The notes beneath the pieces are model-generated. The model made no database searches, was not told the DNA's origin, and saw only the letters and a list, made by a program, of their open reading frames with translations. Below, in pieces: positions 42,499 through 51,415 of a DNA stretch of 64,000 nt. Made by a program: the position numbers and the translations under genes. Origin of the DNA: Lacisediminihabitans sp040549465 (GTDB lineage Bacteria > Actinomycetota > Actinomycetes > Actinomycetales > Microbacteriaceae); assembly GCF_040549465.1 (NCBI RefSeq), contig NZ_JBEPTL010000003.1, positions 158,555 through 222,554 on the forward strand. Reading direction: 5' to 3'. Each line of letters begins with the position of its first letter. Position 1 is the first letter of the stretch.

Positions 42499-43565
42499 GA
42501 ACGCTCCCAGAAACTTGGGCCGACGGGCTCGTGGAAGTCGCTCTGCGCGACCAGGTAGCCCTCGGAGTCGATGGCGATCGGCAGCTGCGGCAGCGGCCGC
42601 TTGGCCGGGCCGAAGATGACCTCACACTCGTTGGTCACGTCGAAGGTGGAGGAGTGGCACGGGCAGAGCAGGTGGTGGGTCTGCTGTTCGTACAGTGCCA
42701 CGGGGCATCCGACGTGGGTGCAGATCTTGGAATATGCAACGATGCCGTTGTAATTCCAGGTCTCGCGTCCCGCGGAGACGTGGAGATCCTCCGGCTTGAG
42801 ACGCATGAGCAGAACAGCCGCCTTGGCCTTTTCTTCCAGGCGGTCTTCTTTGTTGTTGAGCCCCTGGGGGATCACGTGAAAAACGGAGCCGAGAGTGACA
42901 TCCGCAGCCTTGATCGGCGTGCCTGAGGGGTCTTGGGTAAGCCGCATGCCTTTAGCCCACATGGTGTGCTCGAGCTGGGGAACTGGGTCCGCAGCGGGAG
43001 CGAGATCGCGGAAGAGAACGATGCCAGGTAGCGGGAACGCAACTAGTGCACCGATCAGGCTGTTGCGGATAAGGGTACGACGACCGAACCCGGACTCCTG
43101 GTTGCCCTCTTTGAAGATCTCGACGGCACGTGAGCGAGTCGCCTCCGACCCACGGGTGAGGTGGCGGTCCTCAGAAAGCTCGTCGCCACGCATCAGGTTC
43201 TTGGACCAGTAGATGGCACCGATACCGATACCCAACAGACCGAGCGCGATCGCGAGACCGAGGAACAGGGTGTTCAGGCGCACCGACGTGGTGTCACCGG
43301 GCGTGATCGGGAAGGCGACGTAGGAAGCGACAGCGAGGATGCTTCCCACGACAGACACGTAGAAGAGGGTGTACACGCGGCGCTCGGCCGTGCGGTCTTT
43401 CTTCGGGTCGACATCCGTGATGCGTAGGCGGTGCGGCGGCAGTCCCGGATTTTCGAAGGCATCGGAGGCAATGACAGCCGTTCCGGGCGACGCCTGGTTC
43501 GGCTCGCTCTTCACTACGGCCGAGCCGGCAGCGGCGTTCTCGCCACCGTCGTCATGCTGTGCCAT
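42495..43565 (-). CDS. qcrA: cytochrome bc1 complex Rieske iron-sulfur subunit
   Basis: The Rieske protein transfers electrons from quinol to cytochrome cc. The 356-residue protein has the three N-terminal membrane spans typical of actinobacterial QcrA (about 70-90, 107-127, 168-188) rather than one. The 2Fe-2S ligands are in CTHVGCPVALYEQQTHHLLCPCHSSTF, with C-x-H and C-x-x-H boxes and the disulfide cysteines. It lies between qcrC and qcrB on the minus strand. Confidence 0.96.
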   Translation of the reverse strand: MAQHDDGGENAAAGSAVVKSEPNQASPGTAVIASDAFENPGLPPHRLRITDVDPKKDRTAERRVYTLFYVSVVGSILAVASYVAFPITPGDTTSVRLNTLFLGLAIALGLLGIGIGAIYWSKNLMRGDELSEDRHLTRGSEATRSRAVEIFKEGNQESGFGRRTLIRNSLIGALVAFPLPGIVLFRDLAPAADPVPQLEHTMWAKGMRLTQDPSGTPIKAADVTLGSVFHVIPQGLNNKEDRLEEKAKAAVLLMRLKPEDLHVSAGRETWNYNGIVAYSKICTHVGCPVALYEQQTHHLLCPCHSSTFDVTNECEVIFGPAKRPLPQLPIAIDSEGYLVAQSDFHEPVGPSFWERS

Positions 43566-43605
43566 TCTCTTCCCTTCGGTTGGTGCGGTAGTTCATGATG
43601 CGAAG

Positions 43606-44421
43606 CTAGTTTGCCTTGGCGGCGATCCAGATCGTGACGCCGACAACAGCGCCGAGACCGAAGATCCAGATGAAGAGGCCTTCTGAGACGGGGCCAAGGT
43701 TTCCGAGATCGAATCCGCCGGGAGACGGATTCTTATCGAGGTACTTGAGGTAGGTGATGATGTCGGCCTTCTGCTCCGGCGTGAGGTTCTTGTCATTGAA
43801 CACCGGCATGTTCTGCGGCCCGGTGACCATGGCCTCGTAGACGTGTTCAGGGAGCACACCGCTTAGCGCGGGAGCGAACTTGCCTTCGGTGAGCGCGCCG
43901 CCAGCACCGGCGACGTTGTGGCACATGGCGCAGTTGATGCGGAAGAGCTCAGCCCCGGTTGCCGCGTTGCCATTGCCCTTGAGGTACTTCTTGTCGGGGA
44001 TGCCAGGGCCGGGTGAGAGCGAAGCCACGTATTCCGCGAGCGACTGCACCTGCTCGTCAGTGAACTGCACGGGCTTCTGCTCGGCCTGGGGTCCCTGGTT
44101 GGCGAGCGGCATCCGACCGGTGCCGACCTGAAAGCTCACGGACGCGGCACCGACCCCATAGAGACTGGGGCCTACACCGTCGACGCCTTCGGCGCTCAGG
44201 CCGTGACAGGTGGCGCAGTTAGCGGCGAAGAGCTTCTTGCCCTCGTCTGCCGAAGCCTGGGTGTGAATCGACGCTGGCTCGGCGGATGCCGTGCTGCTGA
44301 ACAGCGCGTAGGCGCCACCGGTCGACATCAGGCCGATCACGATGAGGGCCACCGTGGCCAGCGGATGACGCCGGCCAGCCGACCGGCTACGACGGGCCAT
44401 TGTGCGTGAATTCTTCGCCAT
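43606..44421 (-). CDS. qcrC: diheme cytochrome c subunit of the bcc complex
   Basis: QcrC replaces separate cytochromes c in actinobacteria and passes electrons directly to CtaC. From ATG 44421 it has 271 residues: a basic N-terminus, a signal or anchor span (LATVALIVIGLMSTGGAYALFS), two CxxCH heme sites (CATCH and CAMCH) and a C-terminal membrane span (ISEGLFIW region). Longer frames reaching 44580 run antisense to ctaE's end and are not supported. It is the second gene of the ctaE-qcrC-qcrA-qcrB unit. Confidence 0.95.
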   Translation of the reverse strand: MAKNSRTMARRSRSAGRRHPLATVALIVIGLMSTGGAYALFSSTASAEPASIHTQASADEGKKLFAANCATCHGLSAEGVDGVGPSLYGVGAASVSFQVGTGRMPLANQGPQAEQKPVQFTDEQVQSLAEYVASLSPGPGIPDKKYLKGNGNAATGAELFRINCAMCHNVAGAGGALTEGKFAPALSGVLPEHVYEAMVTGPQNMPVFNDKNLTPEQKADIITYLKYLDKNPSPGGFDLGNLGPVSEGLFIWIFGLGAVVGVTIWIAAKAN

Positions 44422-44455
44422 GCTGAAGTGGTTTCCCTGGTTCCTGTAGGAGCGG

Positions 44456-45085
44456 CTATTTGAGGATGTAGATGACCAGGAACAACCCGATCCACACGAC
44501 ATCGACGAAGTGCCAGTAGTACGAGACGACGATTGTGCTCGTCGCCTCCTTGTGTCCGAAGTTCTTGACGCTGAATGCACGACCGATGATGAGCAGCATC
44601 GCTATCAGGCCGCCGGTGACGTGGAGGGCGTGGAATCCGGTGGTGATGTAGAAGGCGGAGCCGTAAGAATTCGACTGGAGGGTGACGTGTTCGCTCACCA
44701 GGTTGGCGTACTCGAAGACCTGACCGGTGACGAAGACGGCACCGAGTGCATAACTGGCGAAGAACCACTCGACCATGCCCCAGTGCGCCGGATTCCAACT
44801 CGTGCGCCTCTTCTGCAACCGCTCGGCGGCGAAGACCCCGAACTGGGCGGTGAACGACGACGCCACCAGGATGATCGTGTTGGTGAGCGCGTAGGGAACG
44901 TTGAGCTTTGGCGTCTCTGCGGCCCACAACTCAGGGGATGTCGATCTGAGCGTGAAGTAGATCGCGAACAGCCCGGCGAAGAACATAACTTCGCTGCCGA
45001 GCCAGACGATCGTTCCGACCGCAACCACGCTGGGGCGATTGACGACGGGAGCCCCGGCTGAGTGGGAAAGAGAGGTGCTGGTCAC
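44456..45085 (-). CDS. ctaE: cytochrome c oxidase subunit III
   Basis: A 209-residue protein with five membrane spans, the actinobacterial form of subunit III. VWLGSEVMFFAGLFAIYFTLR, FYITTGFHALHVTGGLIAML and SYYWHFVDVVWIGLF are family signatures. Subunit III stabilises proton uptake by subunit I. The GTG start at 45085 is preceded 6 nt upstream by CATAAT, a near-consensus -10 box, with no ribosome site, so the four-gene transcript probably starts at the start codon. It diverges from trpD. Confidence 0.95.
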   Translation of the reverse strand: MTSTSLSHSAGAPVVNRPSVVAVGTIVWLGSEVMFFAGLFAIYFTLRSTSPELWAAETPKLNVPYALTNTIILVASSFTAQFGVFAAERLQKRRTSWNPAHWGMVEWFFASYALGAVFVTGQVFEYANLVSEHVTLQSNSYGSAFYITTGFHALHVTGGLIAMLLIIGRAFSVKNFGHKEATSTIVVSYYWHFVDVVWIGLFLVIYILK

Positions 45086-45163
45086 TTATCTATTATGGCC
45101 GATTTCGGGAGCGGCGTTTCTCATTCGCCCGGGCAGTTCGGTCAAATAGCTAGGATCACAGCT

Positions 45164-46222
45164 ATGGCTTCCGACCTCACCTGGCCCCAAATCCTCGGCA
45201 TTCTCGTTGAGGGGTCCAACCTCTCGATCAGCGAGGCGACCTGGGCGATGGAACGCGTGATGGCAGGCGAAACCACCCCGGCCCAGCTGGGCGGACTCCT
45301 CGTCGCCCTGCGGATCAAGGGCGAGACTGTCGATGAGATCGTCGGTTTTCGCGATGCGGTTCTCGGCAGTTCATTGCCTCTGGACGTCGACTCGATGGTG
45401 CTGGACATCGTCGGAACCGGGGGAGACCCGTTCGGAGCGGTGCTGAATATCTCATCCGTCGCCTCGATCATCGTCGCGGCAGCCGGCGTTCCGGTGGTCA
45501 AGCACGGCAACCGGGCTGCCAGCTCGTCATCCGGAGCATCCGACGTGCTCTCGGCGCTCGGAGTGGACATCACGATTCCGCCGGAGCGGGTCGCGGCTGT
45601 TGTGAAGTCCACCGGCATCACTTTTGCGAACGCGTCCCTTTTCCATCCCGGGTTCCGTCACGCGGGGCCGACTCGCAGGGATCTCGGCATTTCGACGCTG
45701 TTCAACATTCTTGGCCCGCTCTGCAACCCGGCGCGCCCTGAGGCTTCGGCCGTCGGTGTCTCGAGTCTGGAGCGGGTGCCGCTCATCGTCGGCGTATTCC
45801 AGACCAGGGGAGCGACGGCGCTCGTCTATCGCGGTGACGACGGCATCGACAAGCTCACGACCACCGGCCACAGCCATGTATGGGAGGTGTCGAGGGGTTC
45901 CGTCACCGAGCACGATCTCGATCCATTGGATCTCGGAATAGCGCGAGCGCCGATCGAGGCCCTACTCGGCTCGACCCCCCAGCACAACGCGAGCGTCGTC
46001 CGCTCGGTGCTCGCGGGAGCACAGGGGCCGCAGCGCGATGTCGTGTTGCTCAACGCGGCCGCAGGAATGGTCTCCTTCGATCTCGCCGGCGATCCGGAAC
46101 TCCTGCGTGAGCCGTTCGTCGAGCGGATGCGGAACCGGCTGGTCACAGTCGCTGAAACCGTCGATTCCGGCGCGGCGGCGGCCAAACTCGACGAATGGGT
46201 CGCGGCAACCTCGCAGACGTGA
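45164..46222 (+). CDS. trpD: anthranilate phosphoribosyltransferase
   Basis: TrpD joins phosphoribosyl pyrophosphate to anthranilate in tryptophan synthesis. The 352-residue protein has the PRPP loop DIVGTGGDPFGAVLNIS, the KHGNRAASSSSGASDVLSALG stretch and the anthranilate-binding HPGFRHAGPTRRDLG. ATG 45164 follows TAGGAT (45150-45155) by 8 nt with no strong ribosome site, so a leaderless message is likely. Other trp genes are not adjacent; standing next to ctaE is usual in actinobacteria. Confidence 0.95.
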   Translation: MASDLTWPQILGILVEGSNLSISEATWAMERVMAGETTPAQLGGLLVALRIKGETVDEIVGFRDAVLGSSLPLDVDSMVLDIVGTGGDPFGAVLNISSVASIIVAAAGVPVVKHGNRAASSSSGASDVLSALGVDITIPPERVAAVVKSTGITFANASLFHPGFRHAGPTRRDLGISTLFNILGPLCNPARPEASAVGVSSLERVPLIVGVFQTRGATALVYRGDDGIDKLTTTGHSHVWEVSRGSVTEHDLDPLDLGIARAPIEALLGSTPQHNASVVRSVLAGAQGPQRDVVLLNAAAGMVSFDLAGDPELLREPFVERMRNRLVTVAETVDSGAAAAKLDEWVAATSQT

Positions 46223-46223
46223 A

Positions 46224-46252
46224 GATGCCCGCCAGATCATCCGGCGGGCATC
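46224..46252. terminator. stem-loop between convergent trpD and glpK
   Basis: GATGCCCGCC (46224-46233) and GGCGGGCATC (46243-46252) form a perfect 10-bp stem with a 9-nt loop. The flanking T content is low, but the position between two convergent stops suits a bidirectional terminator. Confidence 0.75.
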
Positions 46253-46263
46253 TCCCTTGAACG

Positions 46264-47775
46264 CTACTTCACGTCGTCGTCGACCCAGTCGAAGGTCTTG
46301 GTGACAGCTTTCTTCCAGAGGCGCATCTGGCGATCGCGCTCGTCGCCGTCCATATCCGGCGTCCAGCGACGGTCTTCCTGCCAGTTGGCGCGGAGTTCGT
46401 CGAGGTTCGCCCAGAAGCCGACCGCGAGGCCTGCGGCATAGGCGGCGCCGAGTGCCGTGGTTTCCGCGACGACCGGACGCACGACCGGAACGTTGAGGAT
46501 GTCGGCCTGGAACTGCATGAGCTCGTTGTTGGCCACCATGCCGCCGTCGACCTTGAGTTCGGTCAGGTCCACTCCGGAGTCCGCGTTGACCGCGTCCAGC
46601 ACCTCGCGGGTCTGGAACGCTGTCGCCTCAAGCGCGGCCCGGGCGATGTGGCCCTTGTTGACGTACCTGGTCAGTCCGAGGATCGCTCCACGGGCATCCG
46701 AACGCCAGTAGGGCGCGAACAGGCCGGAGAAGGCGGGGACGATATAGACGCCACCGTTGTCGTCCACCGTCTTGGCCAGGGTCTCGATCTCCGGAGCCGA
46801 ACTGATGAGGCCGAGGTTGTCACGCAGCCACTGGATCAGCGAACCGGTGACCGCGATCGATCCCTCGAGCGCGTAGTGCGGCTTCGCGTCGCCCAGCTTG
46901 TAGCCGAGGGTGGTGAGCAGGCCGTTCTTCGAATGGACGATCTCTTCACCGGTGTTGAAGATCAGAAAGTTGCCGGTGCCATAGGTGTTCTTTGACTCTC
47001 CAGTCTCGAACGCCGCTTGCCCGAACGTGGCGGCCTGCTGGTCTCCGAGGATGCCCGCGATCGGAACCTCGCGCAGCAGGCTCGACTCCGATACCGTTCC
47101 GTAGACCTCGGAGGAACTCTTGATCTCGGGCAGCATCGATTTCGGGACTCCGAAGTCGGCCAGGATCGAGTCATCCCAGGCCAGGGTCTCGAGATCCATA
47201 AACAGCGTTCGTGAGGCGTTGGTTACGTCAGTGACGTGCACACCGCCCTCCGTGCCGCCGGTGAGGTTCCAGAGCACCCAGGAGTCAGTGGTGCCGAAGA
47301 GCAGGTCTCCGGCTTCCGCCTTCTCGCGTGCGCCGTCGACGTTCTCGAGAATCCAGACGATCTTGGTGCCCGCGAAGTAGGTGGCGAGGGGCAACCCGAC
47401 CTTCTGCTTGTACCTGTCGACGTCACCGTCGGCGAGGCGATCGACGATCGACTGCGTGCGGGTGTCTTGCCAGACGATTGCGTTGTAGACGGCTTCGCCA
47501 GTGTTCTTGTCCCAGACGACGGCGGTCTCGCGCTGATTGGTGATTCCGACGGCTTTAATGTTGTGCCGGGTGATATTGGCCTTGGACAGCGCCTGGCCGA
47601 TCACTTCACGCGTGTTGTCCCAGATCTCTTTGGGGTTGTGCTCCACCCACCCGGCCTTGGGGAAGATCTGCTCGTGCTCGAGCTGGCCGGTGGACACGAT
47701 CGACCCGGAGTGGTCGAAGATGATGGCGCGGGTGCTCGTGGTGCCCTGGTCGATAGACAGGATGTAGTCGGTCAT
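46264..47775 (-). CDS. glpK: glycerol kinase
   Basis: GlpK phosphorylates glycerol to glycerol 3-phosphate. The 503-residue FGGY kinase starts MTDYILSIDQGTTSTRAIIFDHSG with the phosphate-binding loop. GITNQRETAVVWDKNTG and the C-terminal KVDGGMVANNELMQFQADIL are hallmark segments. GAGGTAAC lies 6-8 nt before the ATG on the minus strand. It is downstream of glpF in the same operon, separated by a strong hairpin, so imported glycerol is trapped by phosphorylation. Confidence 0.97.
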   Translation of the reverse strand: MTDYILSIDQGTTSTRAIIFDHSGSIVSTGQLEHEQIFPKAGWVEHNPKEIWDNTREVIGQALSKANITRHNIKAVGITNQRETAVVWDKNTGEAVYNAIVWQDTRTQSIVDRLADGDVDRYKQKVGLPLATYFAGTKIVWILENVDGAREKAEAGDLLFGTTDSWVLWNLTGGTEGGVHVTDVTNASRTLFMDLETLAWDDSILADFGVPKSMLPEIKSSSEVYGTVSESSLLREVPIAGILGDQQAATFGQAAFETGESKNTYGTGNFLIFNTGEEIVHSKNGLLTTLGYKLGDAKPHYALEGSIAVTGSLIQWLRDNLGLISSAPEIETLAKTVDDNGGVYIVPAFSGLFAPYWRSDARGAILGLTRYVNKGHIARAALEATAFQTREVLDAVNADSGVDLTELKVDGGMVANNELMQFQADILNVPVVRPVVAETTALGAAYAAGLAVGFWANLDELRANWQEDRRWTPDMDGDERDRQMRLWKKAVTKTFDWVDDDVK

Positions 47776-47811
47776 GAGTTACCTCCATGTAACGAATTGC
47801 GGTGAGAGAGA

Positions 47812-47844
47812 ATCGGGCTGGTCCAGAGTCTGAACCAGCCCGAT
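47812..47844 (-). terminator. intercistronic hairpin between glpF and glpK
   Basis: ATCGGGCTGGT (47812-47822) and ACCAGCCCGAT (47834-47844) form a perfect 11-bp stem with an 11-nt loop. In the direction of transcription it is followed by TTCTCTCTC rather than a clean T run. It may act as a partial terminator or a 3'-end stabiliser, giving more glpF than glpK message. Confidence 0.6.
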
Positions 47845-47864
47845 GTGGGTTGGTTGCCCGTTTG

Positions 47865-48626
47865 CTACTTGCTGGCGATGAGCGGCAGTAGCGGGTGAGC
47901 GAGGAGACCCGCGATCACGCCTCCGAGGATGGGGCCGATGACGGGTACCCATGAATAGGACCAATCGCTCGAACCCTTGCCCTTGATCGGCAGGATGAAG
48001 TGGGCAATGCGCGGACCGAGGTCACGTGCGGGGTTGATCGCGTACCCGGTCGGACCACCGAGGGACGCGCCGATGGCAACGACGAGCAGTGCGACCGGGA
48101 TCGCTCCGAGCGCCGCAAGGCCCGCGGGCGTCGCAGAGCCAGCATCTCCACCTCGACCGAAAGCGATCACCACGAATACCAGCACGAAGGTGCCGATGAC
48201 CTCGGTGACCAGGTTCCAGGCGTAGTTGCGAATAGCAGGACCGGTAGAGAATACACCGAGCTTGTTGGCGGGATCGGGTTCCTCGTCGAAGTGCTGCTTG
48301 TAGGCCAGCCAACATCCGATAGCACCGAGGAAGGCGCCGATCAGCTGAGCCGCGATGTAGACGAGCACTTTGCCGATGGGGAAGCTGTGGGGATCGTTGA
48401 CCGCGAGCCCGATGGTGACTGCCGGGTTGAGATGGGCCCCGGATGAGTATGACGCGGTAACACCGGCGAAGACCGCGAGGCCCCAGCCGAAGTTGACCAA
48501 CAGGAACCCGCCGTTGAAACCCTTTGTCTTGGTGAGCGCCACGTTCGCGACGACACCGGTACCGAGGAGAACCAGCAGGAATGTTCCCACTATCTCCGAG
48601 AGGAATATGAGACCGAGATTGTCCAC
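47865..48626 (-). CDS. glpF: glycerol uptake facilitator (aquaglyceroporin)
   Basis: A 253-residue major intrinsic protein that lets glycerol diffuse across the membrane. Six membrane spans and the two half-helix motifs SGAHLNPAVTIG and GYAINPARDLGPR are present; Asp after the second NPAR is typical of glycerol-permeable members. The start is GTG 48626 because AGGAAGG sits 5 nt upstream; a longer frame to 48776 has no support. glpK follows on the same strand. No glpR or glpD gene is in view. Confidence 0.94.
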   Translation of the reverse strand: MDNLGLIFLSEIVGTFLLVLLGTGVVANVALTKTKGFNGGFLLVNFGWGLAVFAGVTASYSSGAHLNPAVTIGLAVNDPHSFPIGKVLVYIAAQLIGAFLGAIGCWLAYKQHFDEEPDPANKLGVFSTGPAIRNYAWNLVTEVIGTFVLVFVVIAFGRGGDAGSATPAGLAALGAIPVALLVVAIGASLGGPTGYAINPARDLGPRIAHFILPIKGKGSSDWSYSWVPVIGPILGGVIAGLLAHPLLPLIASK

Positions 48627-48826
48627 TTTGACCTTCCTAGTTTGCACAACCAGCTGCAGGTGGGAGCCGGCAGCCAGATGCTCTGGCTCCACCATAACGG
48701 CAACGGGGCCATTTATAACGGGGTCGTGACAATCATTGATCGCGGGTTTTCCCGCTGACAGGTTGCGTTCGTGCATAGAGTTGGTGGGCCGTCTCGCGGC
48801 GGTACTCCGCGGATTGAGGTCGCATC

Positions 48827-49213
48827 ATGAAACCGCATCGCGGTGACAACGTACTCACTGCGTCGCAGATCGCGCGACTGAAGCAGGTGTTGCGTGTCAG
48901 GAAGATCGAACTCGACGACCGGGTCAACGACGTCAGGATCGAACTCGCCGATCTGAGGGAAGCGAGGGCGGATGCCTCGGCCGACGACGAGCACGATCCT
49001 GAGGGCTCGACACTCTCGTCTGACTGGTCCCGCATCCAGGGACTCCGGGAGCACCTGTCCGCGCAGCAGTGCCAGGTCGACGCTGCATTGCTGAGGATGG
49101 ATGACGGCAGCTACGGCATCTGCATCAATTGCGACGGCCCCATCGGTTTCGCTCGCCTCGAGGCCCAGCCAGCCGCCATGCTCTGTATCGACTGTGCCCG
49201 CGCGGTGGAGTAA
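48827..49213 (+). CDS. TraR/DksA family zinc-finger protein
   Basis: A 128-residue protein with an N-terminal coiled-coil region (about 10-75) and a C-terminal four-cysteine zinc finger. The finger reads CINCDGPIGFARLEAQPAAMLCIDC (C-x2-C...C-x2-C, about residues 99-123), the DksA/TraR signature. Relatives bind the secondary channel of RNA polymerase and change initiation, often with ppGpp. The acidic DDEHDP between the helices is a candidate tip, but its equivalence to the DksA DxxDxA tip is uncertain. It diverges from glpF. Confidence 0.85.
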   Translation: MKPHRGDNVLTASQIARLKQVLRVRKIELDDRVNDVRIELADLREARADASADDEHDPEGSTLSSDWSRIQGLREHLSAQQCQVDAALLRMDDGSYGICINCDGPIGFARLEAQPAAMLCIDCARAVE

Positions 49214-49237
49214 AGGTGCGGCAAACTTGTCCGTGAT

Positions 49238-49609
49238 TTAAGGAGCGGAACGCTGGAGCCACACGGGAAAACGGATGGATTGTCGTCTTCGTGCGCTGAA
49301 TTCGACGGTACCGCTGGTGTCCAGCATCCGTCCGCCGTCAGTGCCGATGATCTGCAGACCGAACCAGCGCTGCCCCGGGTCGAGTTCGAGAGTGGACGGC
49401 CGCGTGGATGGATGCCAGGAATCCAGCAGGTACGCAGCATTACCGAAGACGAAGGCCGTGTATCGCGAGCGCATCAGGCGTTCAGCGGTCGGAGCGAGCA
49501 CCTGACCGAGATGGATGGGTGCGCAGCACGCGCCGTAGATCTCGCCGCTGAGGCATGGGCAGCGGACCGAAGCATCAGCGGGTGGCCAGGCGATGGAGGA
49601 GTCATTCAC
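49238..49609 (-). CDS. YchJ family (UPF0225) SEC-C protein, C-terminally short
   Basis: From GTG 49609 the protein has 123 residues. The N-terminus has the SEC-C-like zinc motif CPCLSGEIYGACCAPIH, followed by the YchJ core AERLMRSRYTAFVFGNAAYLLDSWHPSTRP and the NTF2-like strand RWFGLQIIGTDGG...GTVEFSARRR. Family members usually run about 25-30 residues further with an RSRFVR...W-Y-V-D-G ending. Here the protein stops at PVWLQRSAP, and neither other frame restores that ending. It may be truncated or locally rearranged, though the short form could still fold. Function of the family is unknown. Confidence 0.75.
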   Translation of the reverse strand: MNDSSIAWPPADASVRCPCLSGEIYGACCAPIHLGQVLAPTAERLMRSRYTAFVFGNAAYLLDSWHPSTRPSTLELDPGQRWFGLQIIGTDGGRMLDTSGTVEFSARRRQSIRFPVWLQRSAP

Positions 49610-49683
49610 CCGATAAGTATGCCGAGGACTGATTGGCGAGACGCGACCGGTCGGGACGAGGCCGGAGCACGATCGACGGGCTG

Positions 49684-50577
49684 CTACTCCGCTGCGTAAT
49701 TCACGAACGCGATGCGTCTGCCTGTCGCATCCCAACTCGGCACGTTCATGGTTCCCTGGCCGCCGAACGCGGTCACGAGATCACGATGAGTTGATGCTCC
49801 CTTCGCCACATCCGCGACCTCGAGAAGTCGTACGATGACCTCCACGTCGGCGGGGTGGCCGAGCGTTCCCGGCGGAAAACTGACGTAGGCGATCCGGTCG
49901 CCGACGGGGGAGACATGGGGAAACCAGTTGACCCGCTCATCGAAGGTGAGCTGCTCGGTCCCACTGCCGTCCGTGCGCATCCGGAACAACTGGGCATGAC
50001 CTGGGGTCGAGGATGCGCGCTCCGAGTTGAAGTAGATCCACTTGCCGTCGGGGCCGAATTCGCTTCCATCGTCTGCGAACTCGTCGTCGGTCAACTGGAC
50101 ATCTGCACCACCCGCGCTGGGGATGGTGAAGACGTTGGTGGTGACCAACCCGTCGACATGGCGCTGCATGCCGATGTACGCGAGGGTGTCTCCATCGGGT
50201 GAGACACCGTGAAGATAGTAAGTGAAGGCGTCGTGATCGTTGGACACACGTCGGATAGATCCGCCCTCGACGGGAACGGCGTAGATATGGCCGTCCTCGC
50301 TCGACACGTACACGGTTCGAGCATCGGGACTGACCACGTGGTCGTTGTTGATGGCCGGGATGTCGCCGAGATCGATCGGGACCAGGTCGTCGTGCCCTGC
50401 GGCCGCGACGCGGTAGAGCTTTCCGCCGCCGTTGATCACCAGCCACTCGCCATCCGACGTCCAATTCGGTGCCTCGAAGAGCAGTTCTGCTGAGGTTGCG
50501 ATCAGTTCGCGTTGGCCGGAATCGACATCGAGAGTGTAGAGCTCTGATCGTTGTCCGGGGTGAAGGTCGCGGGGCAT
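49684..50577 (-). CDS. TolB-like (PD40) beta-propeller protein of the sugar ABC cluster
   Basis: A 297-residue protein from ATG 50577, built from about six TolB/PD40 blades. Each ends in a variant of SPDG-x-x-(I/V)-x-(Y/F): TSDGEWLV, SPDARTVYVSSE, SPDGDTLAYIG, GPDGKWIYFNSE, SPVGDRIAYVS and DATGRRIAFVN. No signal peptide is seen, so it is probably cytosolic and not the Tol-Pal protein of Gram-negatives. It is the last gene of the ABC transporter operon, which lacks any glycoside hydrolase. Some PD40 propellers are oligouronide lyases, and an enzymatic role is possible but unproven. Confidence 0.8.
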   Translation of the reverse strand: MPRDLHPGQRSELYTLDVDSGQRELIATSAELLFEAPNWTSDGEWLVINGGGKLYRVAAAGHDDLVPIDLGDIPAINNDHVVSPDARTVYVSSEDGHIYAVPVEGGSIRRVSNDHDAFTYYLHGVSPDGDTLAYIGMQRHVDGLVTTNVFTIPSAGGADVQLTDDEFADDGSEFGPDGKWIYFNSERASSTPGHAQLFRMRTDGSGTEQLTFDERVNWFPHVSPVGDRIAYVSFPPGTLGHPADVEVIVRLLEVADVAKGASTHRDLVTAFGGQGTMNVPSWDATGRRIAFVNYAAE

Positions 50578-50626
50578 TGTGTGGTTCTCTTTCGGTCGGA
50601 TCGACGTAGTGAGCGGGAAGCTTCGT

Positions 50627-51415
50627 CTATTTGAGAGCGCCGGCGGATAGTCCGCGCTCGAAAAGGCGTTGCAGACAGAGGTAGGCGACCACCTCGGGGA
50701 TCGCCGTGATGACGGCCGAGGCGAGCACCTTGGTCTGGTCATTGCTGAACTGCCCGACGAAGAACTGTGGCAGCTGGGTGATGGTCTGTGTCGAAGGATC
50801 GACGAGGAAGACCAGCGGGAGAAGATAGTCGTTCCACGCTCCCAGGAGGGTGAAGACGACTATTGCGGCTCCGATGGGCCGGGTGAGCGGCAGGATGACG
50901 TACCAGAATGCCGACCAGGTACTGGCTCCGTCGATCCGGGCCGCCTCCAGGAGCTCATCCGGTATGCCGTCCACGAAGTTGCGGGCGAGCAGCACCGTGA
51001 AGGGTAGCTGCAGGGCGGACAGCGGAAGGATGACCGCCCAGTAGGTGTTGTAGAGGTTGAGCGAAGTCACCGTCGCGAACAGGGGAGTCAGCAGCACGAC
51101 CTCGGGAAGCGTCAGCGCGGCGATCAGCATCCAGAAGAAGGCGGCCTTGCCTCGGATGTGGAGCTTCGCGAATCCGAATGCGGCGAGCATGGTGAATGCG
51201 TAGACGATCACGATGGTGGTGACCGCTATCAGCGCGCTGTTTCGGAAGAAGAGGGGGAGCTCGGGAACGGACAGCACGGCAAGGTAGTTGCCCCAGCCGG
51301 CGCCGGCGAGAGAGCCGCCCACCATCGCGATGAGGGGCAGCAGGAAGGGCACGACCAGGATGGTCAGGACGATCTGGAGGGCAATTCTCGAGCCCAGTCT
51401 TCGGGATTCAAGCAT
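50627..51415 (-). CDS. carbohydrate ABC transporter permease (MalG family)
   Basis: A 262-residue inner-membrane permease with six spans. The EAA loop that docks the ATPase is visible as ELLEAARIDGASTWSAFWYVILPLTRP (about 155-181). It starts 8 bp inside the end of the MalF-type gene and precedes the TolB-like gene. No ATPase gene is present, so a shared MsiK-type ATPase from elsewhere in the genome probably energises it. The sugar is unknown. Confidence 0.92.
   Translation of the reverse strand: MLESRRLGSRIALQIVLTILVVPFLLPLIAMVGGSLAGAGWGNYLAVLSVPELPLFFRNSALIAVTTIVIVYAFTMLAAFGFAKLHIRGKAAFFWMLIAALTLPEVVLLTPLFATVTSLNLYNTYWAVILPLSALQLPFTVLLARNFVDGIPDELLEAARIDGASTWSAFWYVILPLTRPIGAAIVVFTLLGAWNDYLLPLVFLVDPSTQTITQLPQFFVGQFSNDQTKVLASAVITAIPEVVAYLCLQRLFERGLSAGALK

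Noticed and set aside
48627..48826. Search of the glpF-TraR intergenic region for a riboswitch or operator
   Set aside because: Only a possible TATAAA on the minus strand and a short GCGGG/CCCGC stem were seen; neither is convincing.
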